From: Caldatribacterium sp051549785
GTDB taxonomy: Bacteria; Atribacterota; Atribacteria; Atribacterales; Caldatribacteriaceae
DNA length: 64,000 nt
Reading direction: 5' to 3'
Assembly: GCF_051549785.1 (NCBI RefSeq)
Contig: NZ_CP189974.1
Coordinates: 682,001 to 746,000, forward strand
Shown: positions 49,170-57,960 of the stretch, one piece after another
Layout of the letters: each line of letters starts with the position of its first letter
How positions within the stretch are numbered: the stretch's first letter is position 1
The notes under the pieces: generated by a model
Databases searched by the model: none
Told to the model about the DNA's origin: nothing
The model's input: the letters and a program-made list of their open reading frames with translations, nothing else
Translations under genes and position numbers: made by a program

Positions 49170-51829
49170 AGAAGTACGTGTACTTCTTTGGTGAAGGAGA
49201 CGCTTCGATGAAGCTCCTTCTTGGAGGGAAGGGAGCAAACCTTGCGGAAATGACCCGAATCGGCCTTCCTGTCCCTCCTGGCTTCACCATCACCACGGAG
49301 GCGTGTTCGCACTTCTACAGGAATAACCAGGCCTGGCCTGAGGGACTTGAGGAAGAGGTGAAAAAGAGCCTGAAGGCCCTCGAGGAGAAGACGGGGAAGA
49401 AATTCGGCGACCCCGACAACCCTCTCCTCGTTTCGGTTCGTTCCGGTGCGCCGGCTTCTATGCCCGGGATGATGGACACCATCCTGAACCTCGGTCTGAA
49501 CGATAAGGTGGTGGAGGGCCTTGCCCGCCTGACCTCGAACGAGCGCTTTGCCTATGACTGCTATCGCCGCTTCATCCAGATGTTCGGCAACGTTGTCATG
49601 GGTGTGGACCATTCGAAGTTCGAGGCGATTCTCGACGAGGTGAAAGAAGAAGTTGGAGCAAAGCAGGACACGGATCTCGATGCGGAGGCACTGAAAAAAG
49701 TCGTCGAGAAGTACAAGAAGCTCTACAGGGAGAGTACCGGTGAGGACTTCCCTCAGGATCCCTGGGAGCAGCTCCGGCGGGCGATCAACGCGGTGTTCCT
49801 CTCCTGGAACAACAAGCGGGCCATCACCTACCGGAAAATCCACAATATCCCTGAGGACTGGGGAACCGCCGTCAACGTGCAGATGATGGTCTTCGGCAAC
49901 ATGGGCTTTGACTCTGGAACGGGTGTTGGCTTCACCCGAAACCCCTCTACAGGAGAGAAGGAGTACTACGGTGAGTACCTCTTAAACGCCCAGGGTGAGG
50001 ATGTCGTTGCCGGGATCCGGACCCCCAAACCCATCAAGGAAATGGAGAAGGAGCTCCCCCAGGCGTTTGAGGAGCTCAAGAGGGTCTACGAGATTCTTGA
50101 AAAGCACTACAAGGATATGCAGGATTTCGAGTTCACTATCGAGCGCGGCAAGCTCTACCTCCTCCAGACCCGAACCGGGAAACGGACGGCTCAGGCGGCC
50201 ATCAAGATTGCCGTGGACATGGTCCGGGAAGGGCTCATCGACGAGAAGACTGCCGTGAAACGTGTGGAACCAGGCCAGATCAACCAGCTCCTCCATCCGC
50301 AGATTGACCGGAGTCAGCCTCTCAAGGTCCTTGCCAAGGGACTCCCTGCGTCTCCTGGTGCTGCTTCCGGGAAAGTGGTCTTTGACGCCGATGAGGCGGA
50401 GAAACTCGGTAACGCCGGGGAAAAGGTCATCCTCGTTCGTCCGGAGACCACCCCTGACGACATCCACGGTGTAGTGGCGGCTCAGGGTGTCCTCACAAGC
50501 CGTGGCGGCATGACGAGCCACGCAGCCGTTGTGGCCCGGGGTATGGGGAAACCCTGTGTGGCCGGATGCGAGGCCATTAAAATCGACCTCGAGAAAAAGG
50601 AGTTCACCGTTGGCGATGTGGTGGTGAAAGAGGGCGAGTACATTACTATCGACGGAAGCACCGGCGAGGTGATCCTTGGCCAGGTCCGTACCATCCCGCC
50701 TCAGCTTTCCGAGGAGTTCAAGGTGCTCCTTTCCTGGGCCGATAAGTTCCGCAAGCTCGGTGTTCGGGCCAACGCCGACACGCCTGCTGACGCGAAGAAG
50801 GCGCTGGAGTTCGGCGCAGAGGGCATCGGTCTTTGCCGGACCGAGCACATGTTCATGGCTCCGGACCGTCTCCCCTGGGTCCAGAAGATGATCATGGCCC
50901 AGACCCTTGAGGAGCGAAAGGAAGCCCTGTCCCACATTGAGCCCATGCAGAAGGGTGATTTCAAGGAAATCTTCCGCATCATGGAAGGAAAGCCGGTGAC
51001 CATCCGGCTCATCGATCCACCGCTCCATGAGTTCCTGCCAAGACTCGAAGACCTTCTCGTGGAAGTCGCCACCCTCAGGGCTCGAGGTGTTACCGGGCCA
51101 GAGCTTGAGGAGAAGGAGAAACTCCTGAAGGTCGTCCGGAACCTCCATGAGGCTAACCCCATGATGGGCCTTCGGGGATGCCGTCTGGTCATCCTCTACC
51201 CCGAGATTGCCGAGATGCAGGTTCGCGCCATTATGGAAGCGGCATGTGAGCTCACCAAAGAGGGCATCAAGGTCATTCCCGAAATTATGATTCCGCTTGT
51301 GGGCCACAGGAACGAAATCAAGGTTCTCAAGGAGAAACTCGATGAAGTCGCCCAGAAGGTCTTGCAAGAGCAGGGTGTTTCCATAAGCTACAGCTTCGGT
51401 ACCATGATCGAAGTGCCCAGAGCAGCGCTTGTCGCCGACCAGATTGCTGAATACGCCGAGTTCTTCTCCTTCGGCACCAACGACCTCACCCAGATGACCT
51501 TCGGCTACAGCCGTGACGACGCTGAAGGGAAGTTCCTCTTTTTCTACGAAGAGAACGGCATCCTTCCTGAAGATCCCTTCCAGGTCCTCGATCAGGAGGG
51601 TGTGGGGCAGCTCATGCAGATGGCCGTTGAGAAAGGCCGCAAAACCCGTCCGAACCTCAAGTGCGGCATCTGCGGCGAGCATGGTGGTGAACCGAAGTCT
51701 GTGGCTTTCTGCCACAAGATTGGTCTGAACTACGTGAGCTGTTCGCCCTTCCGGGTGCCCATTGCCCGGCTGGCTGCCGCTCACGCTGCGCTTGAAGACG
51801 TCGAGAAAGAGGCGAAATTCAACCTGTGA
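49166..51829 (+). CDS. ppdK: Pyruvate, phosphate dikinase
   Basis: Interconverts pyruvate + ATP + phosphate and phosphoenolpyruvate + AMP + pyrophosphate; 887 residues as usual. The N-terminal ATP-grasp domain has LLGGKGANLAEMTRIGLPVP and VRSGAPASMPGMMDTILNLG. The swivelling domain carries the phosphohistidine in SRGGMTSHAAVVARGMG. The C-terminal TIM barrel has FFSFGTNDLTQMTFGYSRDD and CGICGEHGGEP. In anaerobic thermophiles it often runs in the pyruvate-forming direction, using pyrophosphate. It is coupled to its regulator (ATGA overlap). HppA at 52949 would act on the same pyrophosphate pool. Confidence 0.97.
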   Translation: MKKYVYFFGEGDASMKLLLGGKGANLAEMTRIGLPVPPGFTITTEACSHFYRNNQAWPEGLEEEVKKSLKALEEKTGKKFGDPDNPLLVSVRSGAPASMPGMMDTILNLGLNDKVVEGLARLTSNERFAYDCYRRFIQMFGNVVMGVDHSKFEAILDEVKEEVGAKQDTDLDAEALKKVVEKYKKLYRESTGEDFPQDPWEQLRRAINAVFLSWNNKRAITYRKIHNIPEDWGTAVNVQMMVFGNMGFDSGTGVGFTRNPSTGEKEYYGEYLLNAQGEDVVAGIRTPKPIKEMEKELPQAFEELKRVYEILEKHYKDMQDFEFTIERGKLYLLQTRTGKRTAQAAIKIAVDMVREGLIDEKTAVKRVEPGQINQLLHPQIDRSQPLKVLAKGLPASPGAASGKVVFDADEAEKLGNAGEKVILVRPETTPDDIHGVVAAQGVLTSRGGMTSHAAVVARGMGKPCVAGCEAIKIDLEKKEFTVGDVVVKEGEYITIDGSTGEVILGQVRTIPPQLSEEFKVLLSWADKFRKLGVRANADTPADAKKALEFGAEGIGLCRTEHMFMAPDRLPWVQKMIMAQTLEERKEALSHIEPMQKGDFKEIFRIMEGKPVTIRLIDPPLHEFLPRLEDLLVEVATLRARGVTGPELEEKEKLLKVVRNLHEANPMMGLRGCRLVILYPEIAEMQVRAIMEAACELTKEGIKVIPEIMIPLVGHRNEIKVLKEKLDEVAQKVLQEQGVSISYSFGTMIEVPRAALVADQIAEYAEFFSFGTNDLTQMTFGYSRDDAEGKFLFFYEENGILPEDPFQVLDQEGVGQLMQMAVEKGRKTRPNLKCGICGEHGGEPKSVAFCHKIGLNYVSCSPFRVPIARLAAAHAALEDVEKEAKFNL

Positions 51830-51835
51830 AAAGGA

Positions 51836-51859
51836 GCAGGCGGGGGCCACCCCGCCTGC
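51836..51859 (+). terminator. Hairpin after ppdK
   Basis: A 10-bp stem (GCAGGCGGGG with CCCCGCCTGC) closes a GCCA loop eight bases after the ppdK stop. There is no T-run, and the next gene starts ten bases later. Partial termination or transcript protection is likelier than full termination. Confidence 0.5.
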
Positions 51860-51868
51860 CTTGAGGTC

Positions 51869-52933
51869 ATGGTGGACATTCAGAGCATTAAGCGTTTCCT
51901 CGAAGAGAGGGAGAGGGAACTGCTCTCTCCTTTTGCCACCTTGAGTACCAAGACGCGGGGTCGGGGAAAGGAAGAGAAAGAATGCGAGCTCCGGACCTGT
52001 TTCCAGCGGGACCGGGACCGCATTCTCCACAGCAAGTCTTTTCGCCGCCTCAAGCACAAAAGCCAGGTGTTTTTGAGTCCTGAGGGAGACCACTATCGGA
52101 CCCGTCTCACCCACACCCTTGAGGTCTCTCAGATTGCCCGCACCATTGCCCGGGCGCTTCGCCTCAACGAAGACCTAGTGGAGGCCATAAGCCTTGGGCA
52201 TGACCTCGGGCACACCCCTTTTGGCCATGCTGGAGAAGAGGCGCTGAACGAGGTTCACCCGGGGGGATTCAAACACAACGAGCAGAGCCTCCGGGTTGTG
52301 GATTGTCTTGAGCGGGATGGGGAAGGCCTGAACCTCACCTGGGAGGTACGGGATGGCATCGTGAAGCACTCGAAAACGCATCTTGCATGCCTTACCGCTT
52401 CCCCTGAGGACCTTCCGGCGACGCTTGAGGGGCAGGTGGTACGCTGGGCAGACGTCATCGCCTATGTGAACCATGACATCGATGACGCCCTGCGGGCCCG
52501 GGTCATCCGCTTTGAAGAGCTTCCCAAAAAGGCCATTGCTGTTTTGGGAGAGACCCACAGAGAGCGCATCAACACCATGGTTCGGGATATCGTCGTTGAG
52601 AGCTTCGATCGCCCGGAAATCCGCATGAGTGAACGGGTCCAGGAAGCAACGGAAACGCTTCGGAATTTCCTCTTCGAGCGGGTGTACTTCGGTCCTGAAC
52701 AATGGCAGGAGCGGGAGAAAGCCAAGCGCCTGGTGAAGCACCTCTATGAGTTCTTTGCCGAGTACCCCGAAGTCCTTGAGGCGGAGTATACCTTTGCCCG
52801 GAAAAGGCAGGAGGACTTGGGAACGGTCATCTGCGATTTCATCTCGGGGATGACCGACCGCTATGCCCTATACATCTACCGGAAGTATTTCATCCCCTCT
52901 TCGTGGCCGCAAGAGGGATGGAGAATTCGCTAA
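51869..52933 (+). CDS. Deoxyguanosine triphosphate triphosphohydrolase-like HD protein
   Basis: A 354-residue HD-domain phosphohydrolase of the dGTPase-like group. Metal ligands are in RTRLTHTLEVSQIART and SLGHDLGHTPFGHAGE. The N-terminal ERELLSPFATLSTKTRGR and RILHSKSFRRLKHKSQVF are conserved in the bacterial dgt-like subfamily. These enzymes hydrolyse dNTPs to the nucleoside and tripolyphosphate and adjust nucleotide pools. Dgt-like genes commonly lie next to dnaG and rpoD, as here. The ATG at 51869 follows GAGGTC; the start is fairly secure. Confidence 0.9.
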   Translation: MVDIQSIKRFLEERERELLSPFATLSTKTRGRGKEEKECELRTCFQRDRDRILHSKSFRRLKHKSQVFLSPEGDHYRTRLTHTLEVSQIARTIARALRLNEDLVEAISLGHDLGHTPFGHAGEEALNEVHPGGFKHNEQSLRVVDCLERDGEGLNLTWEVRDGIVKHSKTHLACLTASPEDLPATLEGQVVRWADVIAYVNHDIDDALRARVIRFEELPKKAIAVLGETHRERINTMVRDIVVESFDRPEIRMSERVQEATETLRNFLFERVYFGPEQWQEREKAKRLVKHLYEFFAEYPEVLEAEYTFARKRQEDLGTVICDFISGMTDRYALYIYRKYFIPSSWPQEGWRIR

Positions 52934-52948
52934 AGGGAGGTGTCCAGT

Positions 52949-54913
52949 ATGGGAGGAGTCGTGTACTTCACTCCGATTGCCGGTCTCATTGCCGTGCTCT
53001 TTGCCGTAACGCTCATCCGCCGGATCAACACCTTCAGTCCCGGGAATGAGAAAATGCAGGAGATTTCCCGGGCTGTTCAGGAAGGCGCCATGGCTTTCCT
53101 GAAGCGAGAGTACAGCTTCCTTGTGGTGTTCGTTGTGGTGATGTTTGTGGTTTTGGGTTTTGCCCGTGGCTGGGTGACGGCAGGGTGTTTCGTAGTTGGC
53201 GCCTTCTGCTCTGTCATGGCTGGCTTCGTGGGTATGCGCATTGCCACCCGCAGTAACGCCCGGACGGCTCAAGCCGCAACTCAGGGGGCCAACCCCGCTT
53301 TGCGGGTTGCCTTCTCGGCAGGGGCCGTCATGGGGATGTGCGTGGTGGGTTTTGGGCTTTTAGGTCTTGGGATACTCTACGCCATTATCCGGGATGCCCA
53401 GATCATCAACGGCTTTGCCCTGGGCGCGAGTTCTGTGGCCCTTTTCGCCCGCGTTGGTGGGGGTATTTACACCAAGGCTGCCGATGTTGGAGCAGACCTT
53501 GTGGGGAAGGTTGAGGCGGGCATCCCTGAGGATGACCCCCGTAACCCTGCGGTCATCGCCGATAACGTGGGGGATAACGTCGGAGATGTGGCCGGAATGG
53601 GAGCGGATCTCTTCGAGTCCTACGTTGGGTCCATCATCGCGGCAATGATTCTCGGAACGGCTCTGGCGGAAAGCACCGCAGGACTCCTGTACCCCCTCCT
53701 CATTGCAGGGCTTGGGGTCATTGCTTCAATTATCGGGACGTTCTTTGTGAGCGCTCGAGACGAGAAAGGGCTTGCGGCGGCCCTGAACCGGGGGACCTAT
53801 GTGAGCAGCGGGCTCATCGTGGTCTTCAGCCTCGTTGCCTCCCTTCTCCTTTTCCGGGGCCTTGGGCCTTTTGTGGCCACGGTTGCGGGACTCATCGCCG
53901 GTGTGGCCATTGGGCTCCTCTCTGAGTACTACACCTCAAGCGAGTTCAGGCCCACCCGGGAACTTGCCCAGGCGTCGCAGACGGGGGCAGCGACCACCAT
54001 CATCAGCGGTCTTGCCCTGGGCATGGAGAGCGCAGTTTTGCCACTACTTGTCATCTGTGGCGCGATCCTCGTCGCCTATTGGGCAGCCGGGATGTACGGG
54101 ATTGCCATTGCCGGTCTTGGTATGCTCTCAATCACCGGTATCATCGTCTCCGTTGATGCCTATGGGCCGGTGGCCGACAACGCCGGAGGTATTGCTGAAA
54201 TGGCCGGCCTGGGTCCTGGGGTTCGGAAAATCACCGATTCCCTCGATGCTCTGGGCAATACCACCGCGGCCATCGGCAAGGGCTTTGCCATAGGTTCTGC
54301 GGCGCTCACCGCCATGGGACTTTTTGCCGCTTATGGGCAAGCTGTGGGCCTTCGGAGCATGGACCTTCTGCATCCCCACACGGTGGTGGGGCTTTTTGTG
54401 GGTGGCATGATGCCCTTCCTCTTCTCTTCCCTCGCCATGAAGGCGGTGGGGAGGGCGGCGTTCCAGATGGTTGAGGAGGTCCGCCGACAGTTCCGGGAAA
54501 TCAAGGGGCTCATGGAAGGGAAAGCTCGTCCGGATTACGCCCGGTGTGTGGACATCAGCACCCGCGGGGCCATTTCCCGGATGATTCTTCCCGGCGTTCT
54601 GGCTGTGGTGGTACCCCTTGTTGTGGGACTTGTGCTTGGCCGTGAGGCTCTGGGTGGGCTTCTGGCGGGAGCCATCATCAGTGGGCTCATGCTTGCCATC
54701 ATGATGGCCAACGCCGGTGGTGCCTGGGACAACGCGAAGAAGTACATCGAGGCGGGGAACCTCGGTGGCAAGGGTACACCAACGCATGCCGCAGCGGTCG
54801 TGGGCGATACTGTTGGAGACCCCTTCAAGGACACTGCAGGACCCTCCCTCAACATCCTTATCAAACTCATGTCCATTGTGGCACTGGTCTTTGCCCCCCT
54901 CTTCATGCGGTAG
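52949..54913 (+). CDS. hppA: Membrane-bound ion-translocating pyrophosphatase
   Basis: A 654-residue integral membrane protein with about 16 helices that couples pyrophosphate hydrolysis to H+ or Na+ export. The catalytic signature is DVGADLVGKVEAGIPEDDPR followed by NPAVIADNVGDNVGDVAGMG. The motif GNTTAAIGKGFAIG has Ala where K+-independent enzymes have Lys, so this one should be K+-dependent. Whether it moves Na+ or H+ cannot be told from these motifs. The ATG at 52949 follows AAAGGGAGG. It recovers energy from pyrophosphate made by biosynthesis and PPDK. Confidence 0.96.
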   Translation: MGGVVYFTPIAGLIAVLFAVTLIRRINTFSPGNEKMQEISRAVQEGAMAFLKREYSFLVVFVVVMFVVLGFARGWVTAGCFVVGAFCSVMAGFVGMRIATRSNARTAQAATQGANPALRVAFSAGAVMGMCVVGFGLLGLGILYAIIRDAQIINGFALGASSVALFARVGGGIYTKAADVGADLVGKVEAGIPEDDPRNPAVIADNVGDNVGDVAGMGADLFESYVGSIIAAMILGTALAESTAGLLYPLLIAGLGVIASIIGTFFVSARDEKGLAAALNRGTYVSSGLIVVFSLVASLLLFRGLGPFVATVAGLIAGVAIGLLSEYYTSSEFRPTRELAQASQTGAATTIISGLALGMESAVLPLLVICGAILVAYWAAGMYGIAIAGLGMLSITGIIVSVDAYGPVADNAGGIAEMAGLGPGVRKITDSLDALGNTTAAIGKGFAIGSAALTAMGLFAAYGQAVGLRSMDLLHPHTVVGLFVGGMMPFLFSSLAMKAVGRAAFQMVEEVRRQFREIKGLMEGKARPDYARCVDISTRGAISRMILPGVLAVVVPLVVGLVLGREALGGLLAGAIISGLMLAIMMANAGGAWDNAKKYIEAGNLGGKGTPTHAAAVVGDTVGDPFKDTAGPSLNILIKLMSIVALVFAPLFMR

Positions 54914-54919
54914 TCCTCA

Positions 54920-54944
54920 CCCGGAGGGGTAACCCCCCTCCGGG
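54920..54944 (+). terminator. Hairpin after hppA
   Basis: CCCGGAGGGG and CCCCTCCGGG form a 10-bp stem around TAACC. No T-run follows. It sits between hppA and dnaG. Confidence 0.5.
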
Positions 54945-54962
54945 GCAACACAGGGTGGGCGT

Positions 54963-56723
54963 ATGTTCATCCCCGAGGAGTACCTGGAGGAAATTAAAGC
55001 CCGCGTGGATATCGTGGAGCTCATCTCTCAGTATGTGGAGCTCCGTCCCTCGGGCCGGAACTTCCGGGCCCTCTGTCCGTTTCATGAGGAGCGTACACCC
55101 TCCTTTACCGTTTCTCCGGAGAAGGGCATTTTCTACTGTTTTGGCTGTGGTGCAGGGGGGAATATTTTCACCTTCGTCATGCGTATGGAGCGCCTGACCT
55201 TTCCTGAAGCTGTGGCCTTCCTGGCAGAACGCTGTGGCGTGGAGCTCCCCTCTGCTTTCAGGGGGATGTCGTCATCCCTCCAGGAACGGGAACGGCTGTT
55301 CCGGCTACTTGAGTCTGCCAACCGGTATTACCGGGAGTGCCTTGAAGTGGGGAAAGACGAGGAAGCGTATCGGGCCAGGGAATACCTCGTGGGGAAGCGG
55401 GGGCTGGGTGAGGAAGTTCGGGAAACCTTCTCTCTCGGGTTTTCTCCGTCTTTGGGGAAAGGACTCATTACCCGGCTGCTCGGGGAGGGTTTCTCAGGGC
55501 AGGAGATTCTCCGTGCAGGGCTTGGTGTGGTCACGAAACGGGGTGAACTCCTTGACCGCTTCCGGGGAAGGATCACCTTTGCGCTCCATGACACCCAGGG
55601 GAGAATCATCGGGTTTGCGGGGAGGGTTCTTGGGGAAGGAGAGCCCAAGTACGTCAACAGCACCGATACCCCTCTCTTCACGAAAGGCCGATCCCTCTAT
55701 GGGCTTTTTGCCACGAAAGACGCCATCGTGAGGCAGCGTTTTGCCATCCTCGTTGAGGGGTACATGGATTGCCTCACCCTCTTTGAATACGGCGTGAGGA
55801 ATTGCGTTGCCTCCATGGGAACGGCACTCACCCGGGAACAGGCGGGGCTTCTCCGGAGGTACACCGAGCGGGTAGTACTCTGCTACGATGCCGACCAAGC
55901 CGGACAGCAGGCAACGGCCCGGGGGATGGCGGTGCTATACGAGCGAGGGCTTGCGGTGGACATTGTGACCCTGCCATCACCCCATGACCCCGACAGCTTC
56001 CTCCGGGAGAATGGCAAAGAGGCTTTTCTGGAACTCCTCGACAAAGCTCAGCCGTTTTTTGAGTATGCTCTGGAATTATTGCTGAAGAACTGTGGTTATA
56101 CTTCTCTGGAGTCAAAAGCCAGAGTCATCCGGGGTATGGCGCCGTTTATTGAAGCGACGAGGGACCCGGTGGAACGGACGTTACGGGTCAGGTTCCTTGC
56201 AGAGCGGGTTGGCGTCGACGAGGTCCTCGTGGAACGGGCGCTCGGGAGGGAAGACTTTGGGGTGTCTGGAGGTGCGCTCCCCCGCAGGGTCCCGGAACCC
56301 GGATGGGTGCAGGCCGAAAAGATGTTGCTTCGAGCGTGTTTTGACGACGCGACGCTGCGGGGGAGGATTGTGGAGGTCATCGACCGGGACCACTTCCAGA
56401 AGCCGGAGCACCAGCGAATCTTCCAGGCCATCGTGCATCTTTCTTCGAAAGAGGCGTTTACCCTTTCGGACCTTGTGGACGTTTTCCAGGGGGAGGAGGG
56501 CATTCAGGCCCTCGTTGGGGAAATTGCCTCCCGGGAAGAATTTGCCTGTGCTTCCCGAGAGGACCTTGTGGAGGACCTCATCCGCCAGGTGAAGCTTTCG
56601 TCGCTTGAGCAGAAAATCCAAAGCCTCCGGGAGGAGCTCAGGCGTTCTGATGATCCGGAGGGCTGGAGAAGGTACCATGCCCTGGTGCAGGAGCGGGAGA
56701 AACTCCGGAGAACCACGACGTGA
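54963..56723 (+). CDS. dnaG: DNA primase
   Basis: The 586-residue primase that lays RNA primers at the replication fork. The CHC2 zinc finger ligands are C38, H41, C59 and C62 (LCPFHEERTPSF; YCFGCGAGG). The Toprim catalytic core has ILVEGYMDCLTLFEYG and VLCYDADQAGQQA. The C-terminal DnaB-binding helical domain is present (KLSSLEQKIQSLREELRR). The ATG at 54963 follows GGGTGGG. It is followed by rpoD, the classic macromolecular-synthesis pairing. Confidence 0.96.
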   Translation: MFIPEEYLEEIKARVDIVELISQYVELRPSGRNFRALCPFHEERTPSFTVSPEKGIFYCFGCGAGGNIFTFVMRMERLTFPEAVAFLAERCGVELPSAFRGMSSSLQERERLFRLLESANRYYRECLEVGKDEEAYRAREYLVGKRGLGEEVRETFSLGFSPSLGKGLITRLLGEGFSGQEILRAGLGVVTKRGELLDRFRGRITFALHDTQGRIIGFAGRVLGEGEPKYVNSTDTPLFTKGRSLYGLFATKDAIVRQRFAILVEGYMDCLTLFEYGVRNCVASMGTALTREQAGLLRRYTERVVLCYDADQAGQQATARGMAVLYERGLAVDIVTLPSPHDPDSFLRENGKEAFLELLDKAQPFFEYALELLLKNCGYTSLESKARVIRGMAPFIEATRDPVERTLRVRFLAERVGVDEVLVERALGREDFGVSGGALPRRVPEPGWVQAEKMLLRACFDDATLRGRIVEVIDRDHFQKPEHQRIFQAIVHLSSKEAFTLSDLVDVFQGEEGIQALVGEIASREEFACASREDLVEDLIRQVKLSSLEQKIQSLREELRRSDDPEGWRRYHALVQEREKLRRTTT

Positions 56724-56741
56724 GAGAGGAGAGAGGGAGCC

Positions 56742-57833
56742 TTGAGCGGGAACGGGAAAAAGAAGACCTCTCAGGAAATTGCTTCGCTCGTTGAGAGTGG
56801 TAAACGGAAAGGGTACGTGACCTTCAAGGAGCTCAACGACATCCTGGGGGATGACGCGGTCAACGTCGACAAACTCGACGACGTGTACGACACGCTCTCA
56901 GAACTCGGCATCGAGGTCTCTGACGAAGAAATGTTTCGGGAAGAGGTTCCGGCTCTTGAGGCTGAAGACTGGCAGATTGAGGACGTTCGGGGGATTGGCG
57001 CGGACGATCCGGTCAAGATGTACCTGAAGGAAATCGGTCAGGTACCGTTGCTCACCCCGGAAGAAGAGGTGGAGCTCGCCAAGCGCATTGAACAGGGAGA
57101 CCAGGAGGCGAAGAAGAAGCTCATCGAAGCGAATCTCCGGCTTGTGGTGAGCATCGCCAAGCGATACGTTGGCCGGGGCATGCTCTTTCTTGACCTCATC
57201 CAGGAAGGGAACCTTGGTCTTATCCGGGCGGTGGAGAAATTCGACTACCGCAAAGGGTACAAATTCTCGACATACGCCACCTGGTGGATTCGTCAGGCCA
57301 TCACGAGGGCCATCGCCGACCAGGCCCGGACCATTCGCATTCCCGTGCACATGGTGGAGACCATCAACAAACTCGTCCGGGTGAGCCGCCAGCTGACGCA
57401 GGAACTCGGCCGTGAGCCCACTCCCGAGGAAATCGCCGAGCGCATGGGCATCACTCCGGAGAAGGTGCGGGAAATCCTGAAAACCGCCCAGGAGCCGCTG
57501 TCTCTGGAAACCCCCATCGGGGAAGAGGAGGACAGCCACCTCGGCGATTTCATCGAGGACACGGGGATCATGGCCCCGCCGCAGGCAGCGTCGTACTCCC
57601 TTTTGCGGGAGCAGCTCGAGAACGTCCTCAATACCCTCACCGAGCGGGAGCGAAAGGTCCTGAAGCTTCGCTTTGGTCTTGAAGATGGAAAGCCCCACAC
57701 CCTTGAAGAGGTCGGGCAGATTTTCGGGGTTACCCGGGAACGCATCCGCCAGATTGAGGCCAAGGCCCTGCGGAAACTCCGCCATCCCAGCCGGAGCAAA
57801 AAGCTCCGGGACTATCTTGACGAATCCGATTGA
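56742..57833 (+). CDS. rpoD: Primary RNA polymerase sigma factor (sigma-70/RpoD)
   Basis: A 363-residue group 1 sigma factor. A short region 1.1 (IASLVESGKRKGYVTFKELN), region 1.2 (DDPVKMYLKEIGQVPLLTPE), region 2 (FLDLIQEGNLGLIRAVEKF; FSTYATWWIRQAITRAIADQ), region 3 (LGREPTPEEIAERMGITPEK) and region 4 (LTERERKVLKLRFGLEDG; VTRERIRQIEAKALRKLR) are all present. The TTG at 56742 is chosen for its GAGAGGAGAGAGGGAG ribosome site; the non-ATG start is unusual for a gene this central. The canonical -10 and -35 boxes identified across the window match what this protein reads. Confidence 0.96.
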   Translation: MSGNGKKKTSQEIASLVESGKRKGYVTFKELNDILGDDAVNVDKLDDVYDTLSELGIEVSDEEMFREEVPALEAEDWQIEDVRGIGADDPVKMYLKEIGQVPLLTPEEEVELAKRIEQGDQEAKKKLIEANLRLVVSIAKRYVGRGMLFLDLIQEGNLGLIRAVEKFDYRKGYKFSTYATWWIRQAITRAIADQARTIRIPVHMVETINKLVRVSRQLTQELGREPTPEEIAERMGITPEKVREILKTAQEPLSLETPIGEEEDSHLGDFIEDTGIMAPPQAASYSLLREQLENVLNTLTERERKVLKLRFGLEDGKPHTLEEVGQIFGVTRERIRQIEAKALRKLRHPSRSKKLRDYLDESD

Positions 57834-57845
57834 CGTTTTTATAAT
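57817..57845 (+). promoter_or_regulatory. Promoter of tRNA-Asn inside the 3' end of rpoD
   Basis: TTGACG (57817-57822), 17-base spacer, TATAAT (57840-57845). The -35 lies in the last codons of rpoD. The predicted start is about ten bases upstream of the tRNA. Confidence 0.8.
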
Positions 57846-57860
57846 CTGTACTTGAATCGC

Positions 57861-57935
57861 TCCTCGGTAGCTCAATGGTAGAGCGTCCGGCTGTTAACCG
57901 GATGGTTGCAGGTTCGAGTCCTGCCCGGGGAGCCA
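57861..57935 (+). tRNA. tRNA-Asn (anticodon GTT)
   Basis: A 75-base cloverleaf: acceptor TCCTCGG pairs with CCGGGGA (one G-U). The anticodon stem TCCGG/CCGGA encloses CTGTTAA with anticodon GTT. The T arm is GCAGG-TTCGAGT-CCTGC, discriminator G, and CCA is encoded. Confidence 0.94.
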
Positions 57936-57960
57936 TTGCTTTTTCAGGGAGGGTGAAAGC

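Noticed and set aside
49982..52114. A 710-codon open frame antisense to ppdK
   Set aside because: The plus strand encodes a complete, highly conserved PPDK. The antisense frame is an artefact of high G+C codon usage and shows no domain.
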